Source: Pseudomonas sp. PB101 (GTDB lineage Bacteria > Pseudomonadota > Gammaproteobacteria > Pseudomonadales > Pseudomonadaceae). Taken from it: a stretch of DNA of 64,000 nucleotides. The stretch lies in the NCBI RefSeq assembly GCF_009764265.1, contig NZ_RWIR01000004.1:83593-147592 (forward strand). The letters run 5' to 3'. Both the position numbers and the translations under genes were made by a program. Under the pieces are notes generated by a model, which was given only the letters and a program-made list of their open reading frames with translations, was not told where the DNA came from and made no database searches. This document shows, one piece after another, positions 44,909-53,877 of the stretch; positions within the stretch are counted from its first letter, which is position 1, and each line of letters begins with the position of its first letter.

Positions 44909-45826
44909 TCAGAGACCGACGTCCGGCAGTTCCGGGCGGTTGGCCAACGCCTTGGCCATGATCTGCTCGACGAATACGCGGTCGGCTTCCGGCAGGGCCA
45001 GGCGTGGCGGACGGGTCAAGGCGCTGCCGCGACCGGCAATGGCTTCGCACAGCTTGATGCACTGCACCAGGTCGGCACGGGCATCGAGGTGCAGGATCGG
45101 CATCAGCCATTCGTAGATCGGCATGGCTTCGGCGAAACGACCGGCCTTGGCCAGGCGGAAGATGGTTTCGCCTTCTTTCGGGAACACGTTGGACATGCCC
45201 GAGACCCATCCTTCGGCACCCACGGCGATGCTTTCCAGCACCACGTCGTCGAGGCCGGCGAACAACACGAAACGGTCACCGACTTCGTTGCGCACGTCGA
45301 TGAAGCGGCGGGTGTCGCCGGAAGAATCCTTGAAGCACACCACGTTGTCGCAGTCGGCCAGGGAAATCAGGATGTCCGGGGTGACGTCGTTCTTATAGAT
45401 AGGCGGGTTGTTGTAGACCATCAGCGGCACGTCGGCGTTTTTCGCCACGTAGCGGTAATGCTCGGCGGTCTCGAACGGCTTGGAACCGTAGACCAGCGCC
45501 GGCATCAGCATCACGCCATCGACCCCGACCCGGCGTACGGCATTGGCGACCTTGGCCGCTTGTACGCTGGTGAACTCGGCCACGCCGCAAATCACCGGGA
45601 CGCGACCACGGGCGGCATCGACAGCGACCTCGGTCACGGCGATTTTCTCTTCGGCGCTCAGCGAGGTGTTTTCACCCACCGAGCCGCAGACCACCAGGCC
45701 TGACACGCCGTCGCGGATCACGTTGGCAATCACCTGATGGGTTTTTTCCAGGTTGATGGAAAAGTCATCGTTGAATTGAGTGGTCACCGCCGGGAAGACG
45801 CCACTCCAGTTAATGCGCTTGCTCAT
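44909..45826 (-). CDS. DHDPS-family deaminase, probable 1-pyrroline-4-hydroxy-2-carboxylate deaminase
   Basis: 305 residues of the class I aldolase/dihydrodipicolinate synthase barrel. The Schiff-base lysine is K166 ([10 protein letters not shown]), the catalytic tyrosine is Y138 (LMVYNNPP) and the entry motif is [15 protein letters not shown]. In hydroxyproline pathways this family converts 1-pyrroline-4-hydroxy-2-carboxylate to 2-oxoglutarate semialdehyde. The neighbouring epimerase gene supports that assignment. GGAGA precedes the ATG, and a predicted GntR operator lies 25-37 bp upstream of the start. Other DHDPS-like activities cannot be excluded by sequence alone. Confidence 0.82.
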   Translation of the reverse strand: MSKRINWSGVFPAVTTQFNDDFSINLEKTHQVIANVIRDGVSGLVVCGSVGENTSLSAEEKIAVTEVAVDAARGRVPVICGVAEFTSVQAAKVANAVRRVGVDGVMLMPALVYGSKPFETAEHYRYVAKNADVPLMVYNNPPIYKNDVTPDILISLADCDNVVCFKDSSGDTRRFIDVRNEVGDRFVLFAGLDDVVLESIAVGAEGWVSGMSNVFPKEGETIFRLAKAGRFAEAMPIYEWLMPILHLDARADLVQCIKLCEAIAGRGSALTRPPRLALPEADRVFVEQIMAKALANRPELPDVGL

Positions 45827-45850
45827 TGTTGTCTCCGCTTGGTTAATAGT

Positions 45851-45863
45851 ATTTCGTATACGT
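45851..45863 (-). promoter_or_regulatory. candidate GntR operator in front of deaminase/MFS unit
   Basis: ATTTCGTATACG (45851-45862) contains the CGTATACG palindrome. The same 12-mer occurs at 51790-51801 and, with one change and reversed, at 52708-52719. On the minus strand it lies between a possible -35 (TTAACA) and -10 (TATTAA) spaced 16 bp, a position suited to repression. Confidence 0.65.
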
Positions 45864-45951
45864 TTGTTAAAATGACAAAACTCGACCCGTGCTTTATTTG
45901 CTTTTCAGGGAAGTTACTGGCCGTTGACCTGAGGGTTCAGCGATGGCGTGA

Positions 45952-46980
45952 TCAGGCGCCGGGCCAGGTGTCGGACAGGCGATAGCCTTGTGGCCACGGA
46001 TCACTTGGGTCGAGCAGCAATTGATGGGTGCCGGTGATCCACGCCCGGCCGGAAATGCACGGGTAAATCGCGGCGCGGCCGGCGACTTCGGTCAGCGAAT
46101 CAATGCGGCAGTGGAACTCGGAGCCGATAATCGAACGGCCGACAAAGCGCTCGCCAACCTGCATCAAGCCTTTGGCCTGCAACACCGCCATGCGCGCCGA
46201 GCAACCCGTGCCGGTGGGGGAGCGGTCGATCTTGCCCGGTTGAATCACTACCGCATTGGCGCCGGTGGCGATGCCGTTCTCATGGACGATGGGCGCGGCG
46301 ATCTGGCAGAAGGAAATGTGCGACCACTCGGGATTCAGCGGATGCACGAAGCCCAGTTGTTCGTTGGCCGCTCGAGTGATTTTCAGCCCGACCGCGACCA
46401 GGTCGGCCGCTTCATCCGGGCGGATGGAGAAACCCAGGCCTTTGGCATCGGCAATCACGAAACTGTCGCCACCATAGGCGGTGTCAACCTGCAGCGAGCC
46501 GATGCCTTCGACTTCAATCCACGCATCCAGTCGATCAGCGAAGGACGGCACGTTTTTCACTTCTACCCGTTGCACCTTGCCATCCCGGCAGTCGGCCACG
46601 GCTTCGATCAGGCCGCCGGGCGCTTCCAGGACCAGGCGGGTTTGCGGCTCGGTCATGGGCAGGATGCCGCTGTCGAGCAATACCGTGGCGACGCACAACG
46701 AGTTGGAGCCGGACATCGGCGGGGTGTCCGCCGGTTCCATGATGATCCAGGCCATCTGCGCACGTGGGTCCTTGGCCGGGACCAGCAGGTTGACGTGGCG
46801 GAACACGCCGCCGCGGGGTTCGTTGAGGACGAAGTTGCGCAAGGTTTCGTCCCGGGCGATCCAGCGCGACTGTTCCCACACGGTGGCACCGGGCGGCGGG
46901 GCGACGCCGCCGACGATCACATCGCCGACTTCGCCTTCGGCGTGGCAACTGACTACATGAATGACTTTTGATGAACGCAT
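45952..46980 (-). CDS. 4-hydroxyproline epimerase-like protein (proline racemase family)
   Basis: 342 residues. The family residues are readable: the first catalytic position is Ser90 ([16 protein letters not shown]) and the second is Cys260 ([14 protein letters not shown]), with the phosphate-like pocket around [14 protein letters not shown]. Classical members use Cys/Cys; dehydratase members use Cys/Thr; this is a Ser/Cys type. It probably epimerises trans-4- or 3-hydroxy-L-proline at C2. AAGGAT precedes the ATG. It is separated by a REP doublet from the ABC transporter genes upstream and by 125 bp with an operator from the deaminase gene downstream. Confidence 0.8.
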   Translation of the reverse strand: MRSSKVIHVVSCHAEGEVGDVIVGGVAPPPGATVWEQSRWIARDETLRNFVLNEPRGGVFRHVNLLVPAKDPRAQMAWIIMEPADTPPMSGSNSLCVATVLLDSGILPMTEPQTRLVLEAPGGLIEAVADCRDGKVQRVEVKNVPSFADRLDAWIEVEGIGSLQVDTAYGGDSFVIADAKGLGFSIRPDEAADLVAVGLKITRAANEQLGFVHPLNPEWSHISFCQIAAPIVHENGIATGANAVVIQPGKIDRSPTGTGCSARMAVLQAKGLMQVGERFVGRSIIGSEFHCRIDSLTEVAGRAAIYPCISGRAWITGTHQLLLDPSDPWPQGYRLSDTWPGA

Positions 46981-47008
46981 GACTTGATCCTTGTGTTGTC
47001 TGTCAGGG

Positions 47009-47099
47009 CCTCATCGCTGGCAAGCCAGCTCCCACAGTGATTTGGGTTGTTGCATACACCACCAAACCTGTGGGAGCTGGCTTGCCAGCGATGAGGCCA
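47009..47099. repeat. REP doublet between ABC ATPase and epimerase genes
   Basis: Inverted copies of GTGGGAGCTGGCTTGCCAGCGATGAGG at 47009-47039 and 47068-47099. It lies between two genes of the same strand that may share a transcript. Confidence 0.9.
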
Positions 47100-47103
47100 G
47101 TTG

Positions 47104-47826
47104 TCATTTCACAGATTTCAGAAACGCTGCAGTCTCCGCACGCACCGGATTGCCAATCACCTGATCCGGCGAACCGATCTCATGCACCAGGCCATTGCGG
47201 AAAAACGCCACACGGTCGGACACGTCCCGGGCAAAGCGGATTTCGTGGGTCACCAGCACCATGGTCATGCCGTCTTCGGCGAGCATGCGCATGGTGTCCA
47301 GCACTTCACCGACCAACTGCGGGTCGAGGGCCGAGGTGGCTTCGTCAAACAGCATGTAGTCCGGTGACATGGCCAGGGCGCGGGCGATGGCCATGCGTTG
47401 TTGCTGTCCACCGGACAGCTTGCCGGGGAAGGTCTTGAGCTTGTCGCCCAGACCGACGTGGGTCAGTTGCTTGACCGCCAGTTCTTCAGCTTCAGCCTTG
47501 CTCTTGCCCAGCACCTTGCGCGGCGCGAGCATGACGTTTTCCAGCACCGTCAGGTGCGGGAAGGCATTCCATTGCTGGAACACAATGCCGATTTTCTGCC
47601 GCAGGCGATTGAGGTCGGTGGCGCTGTGATGGACTTCGACGCCGTCAACGCGGATGTTGCCTTTCTGGATCGGTTCCAGGCCGTTGATGCACATCAGCAA
47701 GGTCGATTTGCCGGAGCCGGAGCCGCCGATGATCGACACCACTTCGCCCTTGTTCACCGTCAGGTTGACGCCCTTGACCACTTCGAGGTTGCCGAAGGAT
47801 TTATGTACGTTGTCGATCTCAATCAT
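47104..47826 (-). CDS. polar amino-acid ABC transporter ATPase
   Basis: 240 residues, the GlnQ/HisP length. Walker A is GGSGSGKST near residue 35, the signature LSGGQQQRMAIARAL near 138, Walker B is YMLFDEATSALDPQL and the switch is VTHEIRFARDV. It powers the importer formed with the two permeases and the binding protein encoded upstream. It overlaps the preceding permease gene by 8 nt. The substrate is probably a hydroxyproline, from context. Confidence 0.92.
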   Translation of the reverse strand: MIEIDNVHKSFGNLEVVKGVNLTVNKGEVVSIIGGSGSGKSTLLMCINGLEPIQKGNIRVDGVEVHHSATDLNRLRQKIGIVFQQWNAFPHLTVLENVMLAPRKVLGKSKAEAEELAVKQLTHVGLGDKLKTFPGKLSGGQQQRMAIARALAMSPDYMLFDEATSALDPQLVGEVLDTMRMLAEDGMTMVLVTHEIRFARDVSDRVAFFRNGLVHEIGSPDQVIGNPVRAETAAFLKSVK

Positions 47827-48469
47827 TTTCTTGCCACCTTCTTTCCAGACGAGCGCCCAGGCGTGCGACCACCAGGCTCATGACGTAGTAGATAAGGCCC
47901 GCGACGCACAGCACCAGCAACGGTTCCTGGATGCGGGTAACGATGGTTTGCGAGGCGCGCAGCAGTTCGACGATGCCGATCCACATCACCAGCGCGGTGT
48001 CTTTCATGACACCGAGCACCAGGTTCAGCCAGCCGGGGAACGCTACCCGGGTGGCCATCGGCAGGACGATCCAGCGCAGGTCCTGCAAGAAGCTCAACCC
48101 CAGCGAGCGACTGGCCCGTCGTACGGTGAACGGCACCGCCAGCACGCCGGCACGCACGATCTCGGTGAAATACGCCGCCGCGTAAACCCCCAACACAATG
48201 CAGCCGACGCTGAAGGCGCTGATGTTCAGGCCGACGATGCTTTTGAGTGAGTTGAACAGCACGAACTGGATCAGCAACGGCACGCTGCGAAACACGTCCA
48301 GCACCCACGCCAGCGGCAGGCTGGCCCGTGGCAGCAAGGCCCGCAGCAGACCGAAGAACAACCCGGCCACGGAGCCGAGAATGATCGACCAGAACGTCAG
48401 TTGCATCGTGACCCACGCACCGTTGAGCAGGAACATCAGGTCATTCGAGGAAAAATCGGTGGAAAACAT
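47819..48469 (-). CDS. polar amino-acid ABC transporter permease
   Basis: 216 residues with about five helices, of the HisM/GlnP type. The coupling loop reads RRASRSLGLSFLQDLRWIVLPMA near residue 130. It begins 10 nt after the other permease gene and overlaps the ATPase gene by 8 nt. A second frame giving a 197-residue ORF is a shadow. Confidence 0.9.
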   Translation of the reverse strand: MFSTDFSSNDLMFLLNGAWVTMQLTFWSIILGSVAGLFFGLLRALLPRASLPLAWVLDVFRSVPLLIQFVLFNSLKSIVGLNISAFSVGCIVLGVYAAAYFTEIVRAGVLAVPFTVRRASRSLGLSFLQDLRWIVLPMATRVAFPGWLNLVLGVMKDTALVMWIGIVELLRASQTIVTRIQEPLLVLCVAGLIYYVMSLVVARLGARLERRWQEND

Positions 48470-48479
48470 GGACAGCTCC

Positions 48480-49145
48480 TCAGTAACGGAACAACCGCCA
48501 GGCCATCAGCCGGGCTGCCGCGACGATCGCCTTGGCAATCAAGTAATACAACGCCGCCGCAATGGCGAAATACTCGAAGGTGCGGAAGGTCTTGACGTTG
48601 TATTCCTGGGTCACACCGGTCAGGTCATTGTTCAGCCCGACGATCACCCCCAGCGACGTCATCAACACCGCCCAGACCATCTGGTTGGTCAGCGGGTAGA
48701 ACACGATCCGCAGCAGTTGCGGGACGATGATCATGCGGTAGGCCTGGAAGGCACTCATGCCGAGGGAACGCGCCGCACGCACCTGCGTGTTCGGCACGGC
48801 CTTGAGGCCGCCGCGAAAGTTCTCCGCCAGGTACCCGGCATTGTTGAAGGTGATCCCGGCCAGCAGGGCGAACCAGGAACTGACGTGCAGGTTCAGCGAA
48901 CCGAGGCCGAAGTAGAGGATGTAGATCTGGAACAGCGACGGGGTGTTGCGGGCAATCGATACCCAACCGTTGCCGAACCCGCGCAGCAATGGGTGTTTGG
49001 CCTCGCGCATCACCGTCAGGGCCAGGGCGATCAGCACGCCGAAGATCATCGACAGCGCGGCGGTTTCGAAGGTGACGATGGCACCGGCAAGCATGTCCGG
49101 CAGGGCGCGCAGGGCGGAGCGCCATTGGAAGCTGTAGTCAAACAT
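48480..49145 (-). CDS. polar amino-acid ABC transporter permease
   Basis: 221 residues from ATG 49143-49145 (MFDYSFQWRSALRALPDMLAG), the typical HisQ/GlnP N-terminus. The longer reading only extends into the aconitase X gene. The coupling loop is VRAARSLGMSAFQAYRMIIVPQ near residue 125. It overlaps the aconitase X gene by 8 nt, which ties uptake to catabolism in one transcript. Confidence 0.9.
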   Translation of the reverse strand: MFDYSFQWRSALRALPDMLAGAIVTFETAALSMIFGVLIALALTVMREAKHPLLRGFGNGWVSIARNTPSLFQIYILYFGLGSLNLHVSSWFALLAGITFNNAGYLAENFRGGLKAVPNTQVRAARSLGMSAFQAYRMIIVPQLLRIVFYPLTNQMVWAVLMTSLGVIVGLNNDLTGVTQEYNVKTFRTFEYFAIAAALYYLIAKAIVAAARLMAWRLFRY

Positions 49146-50925
49146 GCGCTGGGCTCTCCAGTAGGGCAGCAGGTTGAAGCCAGGCCGGCAAACGTCCGCT
49201 GGCCGTTGCGGTGCAGGCCGCGTCGACGCATTCGGCAAGGCTGGCGAAGTGCACCTTGCGGCCGACCAGGCCCGGTGCGTAGTGGGCGTATTTGCCCGAG
49301 TTGGTCATCAGGGTTTCAGCCGCCAGGGGGATGACGGGTTCGCCGAGCATGCACCAGCAGGTGTCGGTGACCAGGGTCGCGCCAAACGCTTCGATCACGG
49401 CGATGTGCCCGGCCTCGCGGGCTTGCTCCAGCACGGCACGGCCGCAAGTGATGGCTAGCACCACCTGCGGGTGTCTTTGACGTCCCCGGCACAGTCGCGC
49501 CAGGTGAGCGAACTCGCTGAGGGAAAAGTGCGGGTTACCCAGCGACACCACATCCACCCGGTTATCGCGGGCACTGTTGAGTTCGCGCCAGCTCGACAGC
49601 AGGTCCTTCAGGCGGATTTTTTCCACGGCAATGGCAGTGTCCGCATCCAGCACCTGCGCCGGGTCAATGGCCTCCGGGGTGACCCCGGCGATGTGGAACA
49701 GTGGCGCCGCAGAGGTGGTGGCGAAGGCCGCGCCAAAGGCTTTGAGGTCGTCCAGGCTCGGCTTGCGTTGTTCCAGTCCCAGCACCAGCGGCACACGACT
49801 GCCGGACAGGGCACCAATGTGGTAACCGAGCAGCGGGTAGAAGGCATCGTCCAGTTCACCGAGGGCCGGCAACTCGATCTGCAGCCGGGCCTTGCGTTGC
49901 GCGTCCAGGTGGCAGCCGATCAGGGGGGCGCGACCAGTGAGGGCGATGCAGATGTCCAGGTAATCCGGGTACTTCAGGGTACGTGCAGCGAGCACGCTGT
50001 TGGCGTAGACCACTGCGTTGGATTCCGCCCAGACGATTTGTTCGCCAGCCTTCGGTGCAGTGTCGAGCAGGTAGGGCGCGCAGGTGAAACTGAGCTGTGC
50101 GCCCATCGCCATATAGGCATCGCCCAAGGCACTGGCCGGTTCACCCAGTGCCGGGTCGATCCCCAGTTCGCGCCAGCGGCGCTGGTCGACGGAAATTGAA
50201 TTGAGGGTGGTGGGTACTCGTACTTTTGCGCCCCATTGCACCAGTTGCTCGGCAAAGCGCAGGCTCGCAGGTCCCGTGTAAATGCAGCCGTCGATGTGTG
50301 CCTGAGTGACATCCACCAGGTGCTCGGCACCCTGCAGTTCGGCCATACGCAGGACGATCTGCATGGCCATTTGCGCGGCCTTGCCATGCCGGCCATCGAG
50401 CAGCGCCCGATCGTGCTCGGTGAGCCTGATCGAGGCGCTGCCGTCAGTGTTTGCCAATGGGCTGTCCAGCGCCTGCCAGGCGTCGCCCGGCAGGTGATCG
50501 AACAGGCTCAGCGTTGTATTTTCGACCCGGGCGAAGGCCTGGCCGCGCAAGGCGGCGAAGGCCTCCCGACCGATGCACAGCACCGGCAGGGAACGGGCAA
50601 AAATGGTCTGCGCCACCAGCACGCCCAAGGTCAGGATCTCGTCGGCTTCGGCCAGCACCAATGCCGCCGGTGCATGGCCGTTGCTGATCAGCTCCATCAA
50701 CACGCTGCTGCCGGTGCACGAGCCGCGACCACTGGGGATCGCCAGCACGCGGCCGGCCAGGTGTTGGCCGCTGAGCGGGTGATGGCGGTCGATGACTTCA
50801 CCCGTGCAGGGATCGACGCCGCCCCAGAAGCTCAAGCCGACATCGGCGAACAGCAGGGCGCCTTGCGCGGCACCCGCGACCAGGCTGCGCCCGGTCAGAG
50901 ACATTGGCCCAGGCATGCCGGACAT
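49138..50925 (-). CDS. aconitase X, fused small and large domains; probable cis-3-hydroxy-L-proline dehydratase
   Basis: 595 residues. The N-terminal ~140 are the swivel (DUF126) domain with GRGSCTGSSVLMELISNGHAPAALVL. The rest is the aconitase X catalytic domain (DUF521): HIDGCIYTGPASLRFAEQL, VPTTLNSISVD, LTGRAPLIGCHL, VTDTCWCML and MTNSGKYAHYAPGL. Fused bacterial aconitase X proteins have been characterised as cis-3-hydroxy-L-proline dehydratases that yield delta1-pyrroline-2-carboxylate. The product matches the reductase encoded at 42328-43335. Its start lies 1 nt after the stop of the binding-protein gene, and its end overlaps the permease gene. Confidence 0.88.
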   Translation of the reverse strand: MSGMPGPMSLTGRSLVAGAAQGALLFADVGLSFWGGVDPCTGEVIDRHHPLSGQHLAGRVLAIPSGRGSCTGSSVLMELISNGHAPAALVLAEADEILTLGVLVAQTIFARSLPVLCIGREAFAALRGQAFARVENTTLSLFDHLPGDAWQALDSPLANTDGSASIRLTEHDRALLDGRHGKAAQMAMQIVLRMAELQGAEHLVDVTQAHIDGCIYTGPASLRFAEQLVQWGAKVRVPTTLNSISVDQRRWRELGIDPALGEPASALGDAYMAMGAQLSFTCAPYLLDTAPKAGEQIVWAESNAVVYANSVLAARTLKYPDYLDICIALTGRAPLIGCHLDAQRKARLQIELPALGELDDAFYPLLGYHIGALSGSRVPLVLGLEQRKPSLDDLKAFGAAFATTSAAPLFHIAGVTPEAIDPAQVLDADTAIAVEKIRLKDLLSSWRELNSARDNRVDVVSLGNPHFSLSEFAHLARLCRGRQRHPQVVLAITCGRAVLEQAREAGHIAVIEAFGATLVTDTCWCMLGEPVIPLAAETLMTNSGKYAHYAPGLVGRKVHFASLAECVDAACTATASGRLPAWLQPAALLESPAHV

Positions 50926-50926
50926 C

Positions 50927-51745
50927 TCAGTAGTAGACCTGAGGCACGGTCAGGTTGGTCGGCGGGATCTCGGTGCCGACCCATTTAACGAACAGCTCCT
51001 TGTAGCGTCCGGTACGCACCTGTTGGTTGACGAACAGGTTGAGGTAGTTGAGCAGACCGAACTCGCTGCGCTTGGCACCCAGGGACACGTAGTCGATGAC
51101 GTACGGGGCGTTACCGGCGACTTTGAGGTTTTTGTATTTGCCCGACTTGAGGGTGGCGGCGGCCACGGTATTGGTGACCACGGTGGCATCGATGTGGCCT
51201 TGGGCGACGGCCAGCAGGGTATCGCTCTGCGACTGGTAGGCCCGGAAACTGCCGGAGCCCCAGTTCTTCACGTCTTTCTCCAGGGCGATGGCCTCATAGG
51301 TGCCGCTGGTGTTGCCCACTGCCTTGCCCTTGAGGTCGTCGAAGCCGTTGATGCCGGTGTCGTCGCGGGTCAGCACCACCATCTGGAAGGCGAAGTAGGG
51401 CACGGTGAGGCCAACGGTCTTGGCGCGCTCGAGGGTGTCGGAGGTGGACGCGACGATCACGTCAGCCCGCCCGGAGACCAGTGCCGGAATGCGATCCGGG
51501 AACGGCGTCTCCACCACTTCGGCCTCGACCCCGAGGATCTTCGCCAGGTCGCGGCAATAGTCCACATCGAAGCCGGCCGGCGAGTTGCTGGCATCGCGAA
51601 AGCCCATGGGCGGGAAGTCCAGGGTCACGGCGCAGCGCAGCTTGCCCGAACCGATGATGTCGTCGAGCTTGTCGGCCTGGGCAGTGGCGATGAAGGAGGT
51701 ACTGAGAACAGCGCTGAGGGCTACGGCAAATGCGGGGTTTTTCAT
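50927..51745 (-). CDS. periplasmic amino-acid binding protein (SBP family 3)
   Basis: 272 residues from ATG 51743-51745. A signal peptide ends at ATAQA near residue 24. The mature protein opens DKLDDIIGSGKLRCAVTLDFPPMGFRDASNSPAGFDVDYC, then has VSGRADVIVASTSDTLERAKTV, the usual HisJ/ArtJ pattern. It is the first gene of the transporter-aconitase X operon, directly behind a double operator. A hydroxyproline ligand is likely from context; this fold also binds other amino acids. Confidence 0.9.
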   Translation of the reverse strand: MKNPAFAVALSAVLSTSFIATAQADKLDDIIGSGKLRCAVTLDFPPMGFRDASNSPAGFDVDYCRDLAKILGVEAEVVETPFPDRIPALVSGRADVIVASTSDTLERAKTVGLTVPYFAFQMVVLTRDDTGINGFDDLKGKAVGNTSGTYEAIALEKDVKNWGSGSFRAYQSQSDTLLAVAQGHIDATVVTNTVAAATLKSGKYKNLKVAGNAPYVIDYVSLGAKRSEFGLLNYLNLFVNQQVRTGRYKELFVKWVGTEIPPTNLTVPQVYY

Positions 51746-51774
51746 AGAGGCCTCGTTGATGTGGAGTGCTGTTG

Positions 51775-51806
51775 AATATCGTATTGGGGATTTCGTATAC
51801 GATATT
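51775..51806 (-). promoter_or_regulatory. double candidate GntR operator in front of binding-protein operon
   Basis: AATATCGTAT (51775-51784) and ATACGATATT (51797-51806) are perfect 10-bp inverted arms with a 12-bp spacer. The right arm overlaps the island-wide word ATTTCGTATACG (51790-51801). The remaining gap 51807-52003, up to the gntR stop, holds only a GC-rich hairpin (GGTGCG-TGGG-CGCACC, 51949-51964) without a T-run. Confidence 0.65.
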
Positions 51807-52003
51807 AACAGTAGCAATCAACGTGCCCGATTCAAGTTCCGACCGTGAATAAATCGTCAGGCCTTGAAGTAGAGGTCTTGTGGGGGAGCAACGGGCGGGA
51901 GAGAGGAAGCCAGGGCAAACGCTGGCAGTGTTACAGATGGGAGCAATGGGTGCGTGGGCGCACCTTTAGGGAACACTGCACGCCTGACGCTGATTATCGC
52001 GGG

Positions 52004-52687
52004 TCAGTGGGTGTGCGGCAGGTGCTCGAACAGGGTCGTGCAGACGCCGGCAATGTGCTCGTCCAGAAGCTTCACCGCCAGGTCCACATCCCCGGCGCGG
52101 CAGGCCGCGAGGATCTCGCGGTGTTCGTGATCGGCCCGTTCCTTGCCGGCCGACAAGCTCATCTGCATGCGTAGATAACGCTCCAGCTTGTCATTGACCG
52201 AACGGATCAGGCTCACCAGAAACGGCCGCTGCGCAGGCTCGTACAGGCAGGAATGCAGCTCCCAGTTGAGCTCGGCCCAGCGCCCCACGTCGTCCTCGCC
52301 GATGAACTCCTGGCAGATGCGCTCGGCACGGGCGAAGGTCTCTTCGGTCATGTTCGGAATGGCCAGGCGCAGAATCTTGTCCTCCAGCAACATCCGCACT
52401 TCGAACATCTGCGCCAGTTCCGCATCGGAAACCCGCGTGACCATCGCCCCGCGATTGCGCTGGAACATCACCAACCCTTCGGCCTCCAGCCGCTTGAGGG
52501 CTTCGCGCACCGGGATCTTGCTGACATTGAACTGGCGGGCGATGTCGTCCTGGCGGATCGGCTCATCCTCGGCAAAATGCCCGGCGACAATCGCATCCCG
52601 CAGATGGCGAGTGATGATCTCCGACGTCGAAGGCGTGTTACCAAGGTCGGGTGCGTTGAGTTTGGTCAGGTTCACGGCGGCGGTCAT
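52004..52687 (-). CDS. GntR-family regulator, FCD type
   Basis: 227 residues from ATG 52685-52687; the reading that starts 29 codons earlier crosses the predicted operator. The N-terminal winged helix is readable as SEIITRHLRDAIVAGHFAEDEPIRQDDIARQFNVSK-PVREALKRLEAEGLV, and the C-terminal all-helical FCD ligand domain runs from about residue 95. FCD regulators are usually repressors released by a pathway acid. Its own promoter and two catabolic promoters share a palindrome, so it is the likely regulator of the hydroxyproline island. Confidence 0.9.
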   Translation of the reverse strand: MTAAVNLTKLNAPDLGNTPSTSEIITRHLRDAIVAGHFAEDEPIRQDDIARQFNVSKIPVREALKRLEAEGLVMFQRNRGAMVTRVSDAELAQMFEVRMLLEDKILRLAIPNMTEETFARAERICQEFIGEDDVGRWAELNWELHSCLYEPAQRPFLVSLIRSVNDKLERYLRMQMSLSAGKERADHEHREILAACRAGDVDLAVKLLDEHIAGVCTTLFEHLPHTH

Positions 52688-52707
52688 TTGGAGTGAGATA
52701 GCGCTAG

Positions 52708-52719
52708 GGTATACGAAAT
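52708..52719 (+). promoter_or_regulatory. candidate autoregulatory GntR operator
   Basis: GGTATACGAAAT is the reverse complement of ATTTCGTATACC, matching the word at 45851 and 51790 in 11 of 12 bases. It lies 21-32 bp before the gntR start. Confidence 0.6.
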
Positions 52720-52741
52720 TCTTTTGCTGATCCGCTACAAC

Positions 52742-52771
52742 AAAACGGGCGCCGGTAAAGGCGCCCGTTTT
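52742..52771 (-). terminator. intrinsic terminator between mexT and gntR
   Basis: AAACGGGCGCC (52743-52753) pairs with GGCGCCCGTTT (52760-52770) around a 6-nt loop, with T-runs readable on both strands. It lies 23 nt after the mexT stop and isolates mexT from gntR. Confidence 0.85.
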
Positions 52772-52793
52772 CATTCAGGCCTGCGCCGTCTTC

Positions 52794-53708
52794 TCAGAGG
52801 CTATCCGGATCCCCGAAGAACATCTGGATCCGCGAGCGCAACCAGCGCTCCCCCGGATCATTATCCTGCGACCCGCGCCAGGCCATGTGCAGTTCGAAGC
52901 TGCGCACCGGCAACGGCGGATCTTCCGCGCGCACACCGCCGGCGGCGGTCAACGCATCGGCCGTGTAGTCCGGCACGGTGGCGACGATGTCGGTGCCGGC
53001 GAGCAGGGTGCTCAGACCGTTGAACTGTGGCACGGCCAATACGACATGACGCTTGCGTCCGAGCTTCTCCAGTTCTTCATCGATGAAGCCGCTGAGGTCG
53101 CCGGCGAACGACACCAGGGCATGGGGGCGAGCGCAGTAATCATCCAGGCTCAACGGCCCCGGCACGGTGTCGGCGCGCAACAGTTTCGGCTGGCTGCGAC
53201 GCAGCACCTTGCGCTTGGCGTTGGCCGGCAGGTCGGTGGTGTAGCTGACGCCGATGGAAATCTCGCCGGATGCCAGCAATCCCGGCATCAGGATGTAGTT
53301 GACCCGGCGCACCACCAGCACGATCCCCGGCGATTCGGCCCGCAGGCGCTTGAGCAGCATCGGCAGCAAGGCGAACTCGACGTCGTCCGAAAGGCCGATG
53401 CGGAACACCGCGGTACTTGTGGCAGGATCGAACTCGGCCGCACGGCTGACCGCCGTGGAAATCGAATCCAGCGCCGGCGAGAGCAGGGCGAAGATCTCGA
53501 CGGCCCTGGCGGACGGCTCCATGCTGCGCCCGGTTCGCACGAACAAAGGGTCATCGAACAAGCCGCGCAGGCGCGAGAGCGCCGCACTGATGGCGGGCTG
53601 GCCGAGGAACAGTTTTTCCGCGGCGCGGGTCACGCTGCGTTCGTGCATCAATGTTTCGAAAACGATCAACAGGTTCAGGTCGACACGACGCAGGTCATTA
53701 CGATTCAT
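52794..53708 (-). CDS. mexT: LysR-type activator MexT
   Basis: 304 residues from ATG 53706-53708. It starts MNRNDLRRVDLNLLIVFETL and matches P. aeruginosa MexT as I recall it almost throughout: HTH near 20-45 (ERSVTRAAEKLFLGQPAISAAL), then FDPATSTAVFRIGLSDDVEF, ARPHALVSFAGDLSGF and AWRGSQDNDPGERWLRSRI. MexT activates mexEF-oprN and mexS in response to electrophilic or disulfide stress. The length equals the active MexT form. It is divergent from the mexS-like gene with 270 bp between. Confidence 0.94.
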   Translation of the reverse strand: MNRNDLRRVDLNLLIVFETLMHERSVTRAAEKLFLGQPAISAALSRLRGLFDDPLFVRTGRSMEPSARAVEIFALLSPALDSISTAVSRAAEFDPATSTAVFRIGLSDDVEFALLPMLLKRLRAESPGIVLVVRRVNYILMPGLLASGEISIGVSYTTDLPANAKRKVLRRSQPKLLRADTVPGPLSLDDYCARPHALVSFAGDLSGFIDEELEKLGRKRHVVLAVPQFNGLSTLLAGTDIVATVPDYTADALTAAGGVRAEDPPLPVRSFELHMAWRGSQDNDPGERWLRSRIQMFFGDPDSL

Positions 53709-53877
53709 CTGGAGTCCTGGCAGAGTCAGCAAGCTTGACGTGGGCGGCCATATGAGAACAATGGCCAGCAGGAATATTACGGGGAAAGGCTGGTACTCTG
53801 CACCGGGTAATTCAGTTTTTCCTACATGGGCTGCTTCGGTTTCTTACGACATTTGACGATGTTGCCGCCGCTGCGGA

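Noticed and set aside
51949..51964. GGTGCG-TGGG-CGCACC hairpin as gntR terminator
   Set aside because: In the gntR direction the stem is followed by CATTGC rather than Ts; too weak to call.
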